From CAYNDB01 sp964395915 (GTDB lineage: Bacteria; Nitrospinota_A; UBA7883; JAJRTC01): a stretch of 57,480 nt of DNA. The stretch spans positions 1-57,480 of the forward strand of contig CAYNDB010000003.1 of NCBI GenBank assembly GCA_964395915.1, given 5' to 3'. How positions within the stretch are numbered: the stretch's first letter is position 1; each line of letters begins with the position of its first letter. Of the stretch, positions 41,216 to 49,480 are shown one piece after another. Below the pieces are notes generated by a model, which saw only the letters and a list, made by a program, of their open reading frames with translations, was not told the origin of the DNA and did no database searches. A program made the position numbers and the translations under genes.

Positions 41216-42763
41216 TTATATGCTTATTTTGGTTACCCGTCTTGCGCCAAGGTACCAGTTAAAGAAAGTTCTGGAGACATAGATAGACGTGAAAAGGCTT
41301 GCGAGTATGCCGATACTCAACGTAATGGCAAATCCTTTGATAGGCCCGGTGCCGAACTGAAACAGCACAAGCGCCGCGATAAGTGTAGTAACGTTTGCGT
41401 CGATAATTGTAAGAAACGCCTTCGCGAAGCCGGATTCAACAGCGGAACGAACAGTTTTACCGATACGAAGCTCTTCACGAATCCGCTCGAACACCAGCAC
41501 GTTGGCGTCTACCGCCATACCGATTGTAAGTATGATGCCCGCAATGCCTGGCAGGGTAAGCGTCGCCCCGAAATAGGCCAGCGCCCCTGCGAGAATTATT
41601 ATGTTAAATATCAACGCCATGTTGGCGATAATTCCTCCGAACCTGTAGTAGACCAGCATGAAGACAAGCACAATCACGCCGCCGACTATAATAGAATTCA
41701 GCCCGCGCTCTATAGAGTCTTTTCCCAGGGAGGGGCCGACTGTGCGCTCTTCAAGCTTTATAAGTGGCGCAGGCAAAGCCCCGGCCCGAAGCACAATGGC
41801 AAGGTCGTTTGCCTCCTCATATGAAAACGAGCCGGATATCATGCCGTCTCCGCCCGTTATAGGCTCATCTATCCTTGGAGCGGAATAGACGTTTCCATCC
41901 AAAACTATAGCCAGTATCTTATTTACATTTTCTGTCGTCAGCCGGCTAAAAATCCTTGCGCCTTCCTTGTTGAGCGAGAAAGATATATACGGCAGGTTCA
42001 TCTGGCTTATGCTCACGTTTGCGCTTGCCAGCATTTCGCCAGAGACTTCCACTTTCTTTTTGACGAGATATGGAATTTTTTTGATGGTTTTTTTGGTGAT
42101 AGGGTCCACCTCCCGGCCATATAGTATCTCGAAGCCTGGGGGGGCGCCTTGCTCCAGAGCCTCGCGGACGGAAAACTTGTCGCTTACCATTCTGAACTCC
42201 AGCCGGGCGACCCTGCCGATAAGCTTTGTAGCCCGATTGCGGTCTTTTATACCGGGGAGCTGGATGAGGATTCTGTTTTCACCCTCTTTCTGGATCGTTG
42301 GCTCAGCCACACCAAACTCGTCAATCCTGTTACGCAACGTTTCAAGAGCCTGTTTTATGGCATTTTCCGTTACATTTTTCCTGTGATCCGGGGTGTAACT
42401 ATACACAAGCTGTGATCCATTCAACCCTGACACCGGCGTCAAGATTGTATAATCTTCCTCAATCACGCTGACCGCCCTTTCAGCGTCGGACTTATTGGAA
42501 AGAGTGATGACTATATTTTCTTCATTCCTATGGATATCTGTGACCCGCACGTCTTTTGATTTGAGAAATTTTTTGATATCTTCGGTTATTTTGTCCAGGG
42601 ACGATAAGACAGCTTTATCCACGTCCACTTCATAAACCAGGTGCATGCCACCTTGCAGGTCGAGACCGAGGTTTATTTTTTCCGACAAAGGGTAGGCTGA
42701 AAACGCAGCAAGGCCGATGATAACGGCAATTAATCCAAGGCGCCAGAGAGTGGGTTTGTTCAT
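41216..42763 (-). CDS. secD: Protein-export membrane protein SecD
   Basis: The 515-residue partner of SecF. It shows the N-terminal helix followed by NLGLDLQGGMHLVYEV, a large periplasmic region with NRIDEFGVAEP, and C-terminal helices including GMAVDANVLVFERIREEL. Its length is average. Gene order yajC-secD-secF is the usual one. Confidence 0.97.
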   Translation of the reverse strand: MNKPTLWRLGLIAVIIGLAAFSAYPLSEKINLGLDLQGGMHLVYEVDVDKAVLSSLDKITEDIKKFLKSKDVRVTDIHRNEENIVITLSNKSDAERAVSVIEEDYTILTPVSGLNGSQLVYSYTPDHRKNVTENAIKQALETLRNRIDEFGVAEPTIQKEGENRILIQLPGIKDRNRATKLIGRVARLEFRMVSDKFSVREALEQGAPPGFEILYGREVDPITKKTIKKIPYLVKKKVEVSGEMLASANVSISQMNLPYISFSLNKEGARIFSRLTTENVNKILAIVLDGNVYSAPRIDEPITGGDGMISGSFSYEEANDLAIVLRAGALPAPLIKLEERTVGPSLGKDSIERGLNSIIVGGVIVLVFMLVYYRFGGIIANMALIFNIIILAGALAYFGATLTLPGIAGIILTIGMAVDANVLVFERIREELRIGKTVRSAVESGFAKAFLTIIDANVTTLIAALVLFQFGTGPIKGFAITLSIGILASLFTSIYVSRTFFNWYLGARRVTKISI

Positions 42764-42781
42764 CAGAAGAAAATCAAGCGT

Positions 42782-43144
42782 TTACTTGTTTTTACCGGAT
42801 TCACCGGCTTGGTTTATAATGTTGTTAACGGAGGAGCGCTGCGCTTTTATTCGAACACCCTCCGCTATCTCCAAAACAATACTATCGCTATCATCCTTCA
42901 CTTTATACACCGTGGCGTAGATTCCGCCTGTGGTAATCACGGAATCCCCCTTTTTCAAGGTCTCCTGCATATTTTTGATTTCTTTATTTTTTTTCGATTG
43001 CGGTCGTATTATGAAAAAATAAAATATTGCGAAAAGCCCCATGAAAAATATGAGCGGCGCAAATTGATCCAGTCCATTCGTCGGAGCTCCTTGAGGAGGC
43101 GGGGCCATCGCCGTAATCATTCGTAATATAAATTCGTATTGCAT
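42782..43144 (-). CDS. yajC: Preprotein translocase subunit YajC
   Basis: A 120-residue single-pass membrane protein with one helix at about 29-46 (FAPLIFFMGLFAIFYFFIIRP), given here as FFMGLFAIFYFFIIRP, and the cytosolic domain motif LKKGDSVITTGGIYATV. It works with SecDF in protein export. The start at 43144 has AGG 8 bases in front; an internal ATG at 43120 is possible. It is the first gene of the operon, 18 bp before secD. Confidence 0.93.
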   Translation of the reverse strand: MQYEFILRMITAMAPPPQGAPTNGLDQFAPLIFFMGLFAIFYFFIIRPQSKKNKEIKNMQETLKKGDSVITTGGIYATVYKVKDDSDSIVLEIAEGVRIKAQRSSVNNIINQAGESGKNK

Positions 43145-43302
43145 TATATAAACCTGAGAAAGTGTGACAAGTCGTCAAAAATAAACAAAAAAGGAATGGT
43201 AATTGAAAAAAGGCAGGTTTTCAAGAGAAACCAGCAATCAGCATTAATGCTAAGGAAATGAGGTTTCATACTTCTCAACCCAGGGATACTCGTCTCAGGC
43301 CT

Positions 43303-43383
43303 TCAGCGTCCCTGTCTTTGCCATACCTTGACGATGTAAAACCACGCAATTTCCAAAGGTATGATGATCGCCCACAACATCAT
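43303..43383 (-). CDS. Possible 26-residue single-helix membrane peptide
   Basis: An open frame of 26 codons (MMLWAIIIPLEIAWFYIVKV followed by six polar residues) lies between yajC and galT. It reads as a single membrane helix flanked by Trp/Tyr and then a positively charged end, which fits small membrane proteins. AGGG stands very close to the first ATG and 4 bases from the second, so translation is uncertain. The surrounding 290 bp hold nothing else recognisable. Confidence 0.3.
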   Translation of the reverse strand: MMLWAIIIPLEIAWFYIVKVWQRQGR

Positions 43384-43437
43384 GCCCTAAAACGTTGTAT
43401 AATTTAAATTTTGAGCGTTTACAATTAGAAATATACA

Positions 43438-44442
43438 ATGCCTCAATTGAGACGTGACCCGATTGTCGATCGTTGGATCATAATCTCCCCCGACAGGACC
43501 AATCGCCCTTTTTCGCTATGGGCAAAACAGGGAAAAAACGGTGGGGCCTATTGTCCTTTCTGTGAAGGGAACGAACATTCGACACCGAAGGAAACCTTTG
43601 CAATCAGGAAAACCGGCTTCGGACCGAACGGTGTCGGGTGGACCCTCAGGGTGACGCCGAATAAATTTCCTGCGCTTGAATGGGACGGGATTGTGGAGAC
43701 AAGCGATGACGGAATTTACAGAACAGTCTCCGGCGTTGGGGCGCATGAGGTGATAATAGAGACTCCGAGGCATGACGAGGATCTGGCTGATCTCGACGTG
43801 GAGAGGGTTGCGGACCTTTTTAAGGCGGTGCGGTTGCGTTGCCTGGAGTTTAAAAAGGATGACAGACTGCAGTGTATTCAGTTTTTCAAAAACCACGGCG
43901 TACAGGCCGGCGCTTCGCTGGAGCATTCACATTCTCAAATTATCGCGATGCCGGTTGTTTCAAAACAGATACAGGAGGAGCTTTCCGGAGCTGCGCGGCG
44001 TTTTGCGGAAAATAATACGTGTGTTTTCTGTGAAATAATAAAAAAAGAAATTGCGGAGGGAGTCCGGATGATTGCGGAAAACCGGGATTTTGTCGCCATC
44101 GCCCCGTTCGCTCCGAGATTTGCGTATGAATCATGGATATTGCCAAAAGAGCATTGCCCGTATTATGAAGACGCTGACGGCGCTCATGCTATGTCACTGG
44201 CGGAAATTTACAAGGATGTTTCAGGCGGTATAAACAAGCTTCTCGACAATCCGCCGTATAATATGACATTGCACACAGCCCCGTTTAACGGCGGTAAACA
44301 GAACAAGGAGTACCACTGGTTTGTGAAAATATGGCCGGTGACCACAAATGTGGCGGGGTTTGAATGGGGCTCTGGTTTTTATATAAATACAGTCGCGCCG
44401 GAGAGAGCCGCTGAACAAATGCGTAATATACTTTTTTCATGA
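43438..44442 (+). CDS. galT: Galactose-1-phosphate uridylyltransferase family
   Basis: A 334-residue nucleotidyl transferase of the HIT superfamily, which moves UMP (or AMP in some relatives) between sugar phosphates. Zinc ligands are CPFC near residue 40 and CVFC near 200; the active site is the histidine triad region LEHSHSQII. It overlaps glgA by 4 bp (ATGA), and the operon context with glycogen synthase leaves open an ADP-glucose or other sugar-phosphate role rather than the Leloir pathway. Confidence 0.9.
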   Translation: MPQLRRDPIVDRWIIISPDRTNRPFSLWAKQGKNGGAYCPFCEGNEHSTPKETFAIRKTGFGPNGVGWTLRVTPNKFPALEWDGIVETSDDGIYRTVSGVGAHEVIIETPRHDEDLADLDVERVADLFKAVRLRCLEFKKDDRLQCIQFFKNHGVQAGASLEHSHSQIIAMPVVSKQIQEELSGAARRFAENNTCVFCEIIKKEIAEGVRMIAENRDFVAIAPFAPRFAYESWILPKEHCPYYEDADGAHAMSLAEIYKDVSGGINKLLDNPPYNMTLHTAPFNGGKQNKEYHWFVKIWPVTTNVAGFEWGSGFYINTVAPERAAEQMRNILFS

Positions 44443-45926
44443 ATAGAAAACACGAATTAGCAGACCCGATGACAATTGTTTTCGTCTCGTCGGAAGCGCA
44501 ACCTTTTTCTAAAACCGGTGGGCTTGCGGACGTATCCGGCTCCCTGACAAAAGCGCTTGCGGAGCTTGGCCACAACGTTCATTTATTCACACCTTTATAT
44601 AAAAGCGTAGACAGGGAAACACACAAAATACCGAAACGGGGGAAAGCTGTTCAGGTCCCAATATCTTCCCGTACTGTAAATGGCAATGTGCTTTCCATAA
44701 AAAAAGGAAGGCTGTCTACGCATTTTATCGAACATGACGGTTATTTTGGCAGGGACAATATCTACTCTACGCCTAAAGGTGATTACGCCGACAACTCCGA
44801 GCGGTTTGTTTTCTTTTCCAGAGCGGCGCTTGAAGGTATAAAGGCTCTTAAAATAAAACCGGATGTAATACACGTCAACGACTGGCAGACAAGCCTGATT
44901 CCAGTCTACCTGAAAACTTTGCTGAAAAATGATCCTGCGCTGGGCCGTGTTCCATCTGTGTTGACGATTCATAACCTTGCTTATCAGGGTGTGTTTTGGG
45001 AACTGGACTGGCATCTTACAGGGCTTCCGTGGGAAGTGTTCGAAACGGGAGGATTGAAAAATCATGGCCAGATAAACTTCCTTAAAGGAGGGATAATATT
45101 CGCCGATATGATAACCACTGTTTCGAAAACGTACGCGGAAGAAATTCAGGGCAAAAAGTTCGGATGCGGCCTTGAAAGCGTATTGATAGGCAGGAAGAAC
45201 GACCTGTTCGGGGTTATTAACGGTATAGACACGGAAATATGGAACCCTGCGACAGATCCCTTGATACCCGCCAATTACTCCGCCAGAAGTTTGAAGGGGA
45301 AAAAAACTTGTAAAGAAAAACTGTTGTCAGAGTTTGGCTTGCCGCCTGGCGACCAGCCTTTGCTAGGTGTCGTCTCCCGTTTGGTGGAGCAAAAAGGGCT
45401 GGATATGCTGGGAGCTGTGATCGACAAGATTCTTGATCTTGACGTGAGGTTTGTTTTACTTGGAACCGGTCAAAAGGAAATAGAGAATATATACAAAAAG
45501 CTTGCGTTGCGACGACCTGACAAAGTCGGCGCGCGAATAGGTTACGATGAGGCTCTGGCGCATCAAATAGAGGCGGGAACGGATATTTTCCTGATGCCTT
45601 CAAGATATGAGCCATGCGGGTTGAACCAGATGTATTCCCTTGCATATGGCTCTATCCCCGTGGTCCACGCCACAGGCGGGCTTAATGATACCGTCGAAGA
45701 TTGCAATGGTGGCTTAGGCTCTGGAAACGGTTTTAAATTCCATAAATTTTCCGCTGAAGCTTTATATGACAAAGTTGAAGAGGCTGTAAACCTTTTCAAG
45801 AGAAATCCGGCCGCCTGGTATAAAATTGTCAGAAGAGGGATGAAGGAGGACTTCTCCTGGAAGGGGTCGGCCTCGATATATGAGAAGCTTTACAGGAAAG
45901 CGTTAAAGGGAGGCGTAAGTTGGTAA
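44439..45926 (+). CDS. glgA: Glycogen synthase
   Basis: GlgA extends alpha-1,4-glucan from ADP- or UDP-glucose. The 495-residue GT5 enzyme has the KTGGLADV loop near residue 26, HNLAYQG, the SRLVEQKG stretch at the start of the second Rossmann domain and PSRYEPCGLNQMYSLAYG near the C-terminus. The start overlaps galT; a second ATG 30 bases in (MTIVFVSSE) is closer to the usual family start. The end overlaps the histidine kinase by 7 bp. The GH57 branching enzyme at 5.8-7.4 kb would complete glycogen synthesis. Confidence 0.95.
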   Translation: MNRKHELADPMTIVFVSSEAQPFSKTGGLADVSGSLTKALAELGHNVHLFTPLYKSVDRETHKIPKRGKAVQVPISSRTVNGNVLSIKKGRLSTHFIEHDGYFGRDNIYSTPKGDYADNSERFVFFSRAALEGIKALKIKPDVIHVNDWQTSLIPVYLKTLLKNDPALGRVPSVLTIHNLAYQGVFWELDWHLTGLPWEVFETGGLKNHGQINFLKGGIIFADMITTVSKTYAEEIQGKKFGCGLESVLIGRKNDLFGVINGIDTEIWNPATDPLIPANYSARSLKGKKTCKEKLLSEFGLPPGDQPLLGVVSRLVEQKGLDMLGAVIDKILDLDVRFVLLGTGQKEIENIYKKLALRRPDKVGARIGYDEALAHQIEAGTDIFLMPSRYEPCGLNQMYSLAYGSIPVVHATGGLNDTVEDCNGGLGSGNGFKFHKFSAEALYDKVEEAVNLFKRNPAAWYKIVRRGMKEDFSWKGSASIYEKLYRKALKGGVSW

Positions 45927-48331
45927 ATAGCGTCGAAGATTTTCTGGCCAGGGAGGGCTCCACGGAAATGCCCGGCGCGAATCTCCGGACGTTACTGGAT
46001 AATACTGTAGCGTCCGCTTGCAATGCTTTGCGAGCAAACGCTTGTGGTGTCATGCTTCTCGATGAGGCGCATCAGACATTAACACTTAAAGCCTGCCTTG
46101 GATTGTATGAAGCGGCGGTCGACGCTGTGCGCCTTCCAAAGGATAAGGGTATCGAATGGAAGATAATCCGCGAGAAAAAAACGTTGGCTCTGGACAACGT
46201 ACATTTCGACCCTGATTTCGTTGCGATTCCGGAAGCTGGCGGGCATCTGTTTAAAAGTCTGCTGGGTGTTCCGATTATGGATAATGGCGCCTGTATTGGC
46301 ACTTTATGCGTCCAGCAGGAAGATTCCAAGGAGTTTTCCCGGGAAGAAATTGAGTCTCTCGAAAAGATAGCTTTCGAAGCGGCAAAGCCTATTAAGGCGG
46401 CGTGGCTTTTCGAAAGATTGCGTGACAGAACCCGCGCGTTAACGCGGTTAAACGAAATGAGCAAGCTTATTAACTCCACAAATAATATGGACGAAATCCT
46501 TGCCCATATCGTTCGGTTCACCGGTGAGCTTACAGACGCCAGGACTAAGGTAATCTGGCTGACCGGTTCCACAAACGAGATTTCCTCGCGGCATATACCG
46601 GAGTCGACCGGTGACGAGCAATGGATGCTCCCTGTGCGTGAAGGAATCGTACAGCGGGTTGCGGAGACGCGTCGCATGGTCAAGGTGGATGATGTTCGTT
46701 CGGAAAACGATTTTGAAGGGCTCGAAAGAGTTTCGTCAACATCGGTGATATGTCATCCGATGGTTTTTGACAATGTTGTTGAGGGAGTAATTCTTCTTGG
46801 GGATCGCAGATCAGGGCTGAATGAATATTTTTCCGCATTTTCAGGCGAGGAAGCGGAAGTCTTGGAGTATATAGCGCAGACCGCCGCCCAAGCCATTTCA
46901 AGGGCCAAAACTCATGCAAGGCTTGAGTCGACAGCAGAGGCAAACCGCCAGAACGTTCGTGAGCTTTCGATTCTTTTCCAGCTTTCACTTGCAATGCAAC
47001 GCACGATTAACATGGACGATCTTCTGCGCGTGATTCTTTCTTGTGTCACGGTTGGCAAAGGTTTGGGATTCAATCGCGCAATTTTGTTTCTTGAAAACGA
47101 AAGCGCCGATCTTCTGCATGGCATGATGGGAGTGGGGCCGGACTCAGGAGAAGACGCCGAACGTATTTGGAGCGGCGGGGAAGAACTCAACAGTTCCGCT
47201 GACCTCGTGCAATGGTTATTAAACCGCGACCCCTATGAAATAGAAAACTCCGATTTCAATAAAATGGCAAAGTCTCTGAGGATACCGCTTTTTAAAAAAA
47301 ATATTATAGGCAGAGCGTTTTCCAACAGAGTAGCGATAAACGTGCGGGGAGTGAGCGATTTTGCGGAAGGCGATGCGGAGCTTGTCTCCGGCCTTAACTG
47401 CTCAAAGTTTGCGATCGTCCCGCTCGTGGCGAGAGACCTGGCCATGGGGGCCATAGTGGTGGACAATTTTTATAACGACAAGGAAATAACCGATAACGAT
47501 ATAAAGTTGCTTACACGTTTCGCCGCGCCTGCGGCATGGGCCATAGAAAATATCAAATTATTCGAGCGGCTTTCATCGGTAAACAAGGAGTTGATGGACA
47601 TGGACAGCAACATCGCCCATGTGGAGAGGCTCTCGGCCTTGGGAGAGGTGTCCGCCGAGATGGCGCATGAGCTTAAAAATCCCTTGGTGACAATCGGCGG
47701 GTTTGCAAGAAGGCTTCTCAAAAGAATACCGGAGTCGAAAATGGAGGTCAGATATGTGTCCATAATCGTTCAGGAAGTCGAGCGGCTGGAGGGGCTGTTG
47801 CGTAATACGCTGGATGTTTCGAGGGAGACGCCGGTCAAGAGGGAGTCTGTGGATTTAAATCGTATTGTAAAGGACGCCGCCGATTTCTACTGGCGCGTTA
47901 TGTATGATAAAGGAATTAAGGCGGAATACAGCCTGTATCCGAATCTGAAGAAGGCGAATATAGACCAGACCCAGATAAGACAAGCGCTTATCAACCTGAT
48001 ACTGAATTCTATAGAGGCCATGTCTTGCGACAAACATGGTATACCCAAAATCTTGACATTGGTAACGGAGCCCGCTCCAAATCACCCGGACAAGGTCAGG
48101 CTGATAATATCCGACTCTGGCGGCGGCATAGCGGAAAGGGATTATCACGATGTTTTCAACCCTTTCTTTACCACCAAGCCGCATGGCACCGGACTCGGTC
48201 TGTCGTTATGCAAAAAACTTGTGATGATGAGCTACGGTTCCCTTAAAATTGACAACAAGCTTGGAGATGGGGTAACTTTTACAATCACTCTGCCTTGCGA
48301 AAATGTTACAGGGGATACCGTTGGCGGATAA
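45920..48331 (+). CDS. GAF-domain sensor histidine kinase
   Basis: An 803-residue soluble kinase without membrane helices. Three GAF-type sensor domains occupy about 25-160, 185-335 and 365-545, then a HisKA domain with phospho-acceptor His583 in MAHELKNPLVTIGGFARRL and a HATPase domain (about 690-795) with N-box NLILNSIEA, DSGGGI and TKPHGTGLGLSL. It starts with TTG after GGGAGGCGTAAG and overlaps glgA by 7 bp. The following receiver-only gene is its likely partner. The ligands are unknown; co-transcription suggests a link to carbon-storage state. Confidence 0.92.
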   Translation: MVNSVEDFLAREGSTEMPGANLRTLLDNTVASACNALRANACGVMLLDEAHQTLTLKACLGLYEAAVDAVRLPKDKGIEWKIIREKKTLALDNVHFDPDFVAIPEAGGHLFKSLLGVPIMDNGACIGTLCVQQEDSKEFSREEIESLEKIAFEAAKPIKAAWLFERLRDRTRALTRLNEMSKLINSTNNMDEILAHIVRFTGELTDARTKVIWLTGSTNEISSRHIPESTGDEQWMLPVREGIVQRVAETRRMVKVDDVRSENDFEGLERVSSTSVICHPMVFDNVVEGVILLGDRRSGLNEYFSAFSGEEAEVLEYIAQTAAQAISRAKTHARLESTAEANRQNVRELSILFQLSLAMQRTINMDDLLRVILSCVTVGKGLGFNRAILFLENESADLLHGMMGVGPDSGEDAERIWSGGEELNSSADLVQWLLNRDPYEIENSDFNKMAKSLRIPLFKKNIIGRAFSNRVAINVRGVSDFAEGDAELVSGLNCSKFAIVPLVARDLAMGAIVVDNFYNDKEITDNDIKLLTRFAAPAAWAIENIKLFERLSSVNKELMDMDSNIAHVERLSALGEVSAEMAHELKNPLVTIGGFARRLLKRIPESKMEVRYVSIIVQEVERLEGLLRNTLDVSRETPVKRESVDLNRIVKDAADFYWRVMYDKGIKAEYSLYPNLKKANIDQTQIRQALINLILNSIEAMSCDKHGIPKILTLVTEPAPNHPDKVRLIISDSGGGIAERDYHDVFNPFFTTKPHGTGLGLSLCKKLVMMSYGSLKIDNKLGDGVTFTITLPCENVTGDTVGG

Positions 48332-48354
48332 TGAAAATATAAAGGAGAGGGAGC

Positions 48355-48741
48355 TTGGGTAAAACCAGAATACTCGTCGTCGACGACGAGGAAAATATAC
48401 GTTTGCTTTACAGGGAAGAGCTTTCGGAATCGGGGTATGAGGTGGAGACAGCCATGGACGCCATGGACGCCGATAGAAAAATCCCTGTATTTAAACCGGA
48501 CCTTATTACGCTTGATATAAAAATGCCAGGCATGGACGGAATCGAGTTCCTGCGTCTGTTCAGGGAAAAGGATAAAGAGACCCCTGTAGTTCTCTGCACG
48601 GCGTACTCTGATTATAAAAAAGATTTCAAGGTTTGGGCGTCTGAAGCCTATGTGGTGAAATCTTTTAACCTCGACCAGCTAAAAGCCACCATCAAAGAGG
48701 TGCTGGACAGGGGGAGCAAGTCGGAAGAAAATCGGGCGTAG
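48355..48741 (+). CDS. Single-domain response regulator
   Basis: A 128-residue CheY-like receiver with the acidic pair Asp10/Asp11, phospho-acceptor Asp54 in LDIKMPGMDG, Thr82 and Lys102. It has no output domain, so it must act by protein contact or in a phosphorelay. The TTG start has an excellent AAAGGAGAGGG in front. It lies 23 bp after the kinase gene and is the last gene of the galT-glgA-kinase-regulator operon. A GGGCGT/ACGCCC inverted repeat overlaps its stop codon. Confidence 0.92.
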   Translation: MGKTRILVVDDEENIRLLYREELSESGYEVETAMDAMDADRKIPVFKPDLITLDIKMPGMDGIEFLRLFREKDKETPVVLCTAYSDYKKDFKVWASEAYVVKSFNLDQLKATIKEVLDRGSKSEENRA

Positions 48742-48810
48742 CCAGAAACCACGCCCCCCTGATTTCGATCCTGGAGCGCGTTCCGTTAATGTGCTCTTCC
48801 TCCCGCCAGG

Positions 48811-49025
48811 ATGCCAAGATCGATATCAAAAGAATCAGCCGAGGCTTTACTTAAAGTTATCGGGCGTGTTGTCTGGAATTGGTAAGAGCCGGGCTGGCTA
48901 AGGTTTACACCGATAAATACGCGTTCCCGGAATATCGCACTTACATCAAGCATCTGCTAGCTCAGATACACGTTATGTCCGGTACAAAAGGGGCCTTTGC
49001 TCACAAATCGTCACCACCTAAGTAG
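48811..49025 (+). pseudogene. Possible remnant of a staphylococcal-nuclease-like gene
   Basis: No intact gene fits 48742-49010, but the plus strand has two neighbouring fragments in different frames. One (48811-48885) reads MPRSISKESAEALLKVIG, and the other (from 48855) reads LELVRAGLAKVYTDKYAFP and continues to a TAG at 49023. These resemble the KEAxxFLKxLV and NLELVRxGLAxVYxKY parts of SNase-like thermonucleases, in the right order. The upstream active-site part is missing. It overlaps the end of the lipoprotein gene. The match is from pattern memory and the remnant is short. Confidence 0.4.
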
Positions 49026-49421
49026 TCTTGGATAAATCTCACCCGTCTTGATGTAGTGCGCCAGCATCCGCCCATTATGCGGGCTGTCATATCCGCGCAC
49101 GGCGCCCAGCCCCAACCAGCAGCGCACAGACACATGGGCGCCGTCGAACAGCACGCGGTATTGATGCCCCGGTTGACGTTTTAAAGCCGGGCCGCTCTGC
49201 ACAACATTAGCTGTCGATATCATCAACCCCTGTGCGCCGTACATTGAAATAAACCTTTCCGCTCTTCCCCGCGCCGTTCCGATTTCCTCTTCCGGAATTG
49301 TAAAGCTGGTCGGCGCGCTGCTCACTCTCTCCAAGTAAGCTTTCTCTTCCGGCGCCAGCGGTGGAGCCGTCGCGCATGCGGATATCAGCAATGTTGCGCA
49401 CAATAAAATTATCCGTATCAT
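49011..49421 (-). CDS. Small lipoprotein of unknown function
   Basis: A 136-residue lipoprotein with signal and lipobox LISAC (Cys16), followed by a Thr/Pro/Glu-rich mature N-terminus. The mature half contains one conserved-looking block (VRCWLGLGAVRGYDSP) and two cysteines in total. The start is supported by GGAGGCGGAA right before ATG. I do not recognise a family. It stands alone, 59 bp downstream of the spermidine-synthase-like gene on the same strand, so it may be its last operon gene. Confidence 0.75.
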   Translation of the reverse strand: MIRIILLCATLLISACATAPPLAPEEKAYLERVSSAPTSFTIPEEEIGTARGRAERFISMYGAQGLMISTANVVQSGPALKRQPGHQYRVLFDGAHVSVRCWLGLGAVRGYDSPHNGRMLAHYIKTGEIYPRLLRW

Positions 49422-49480
49422 TTCCGCCTCCGTTTTTTAAGCTGTTTTTTAGCATGATAATAGCCCAGTCGGGACATGAT

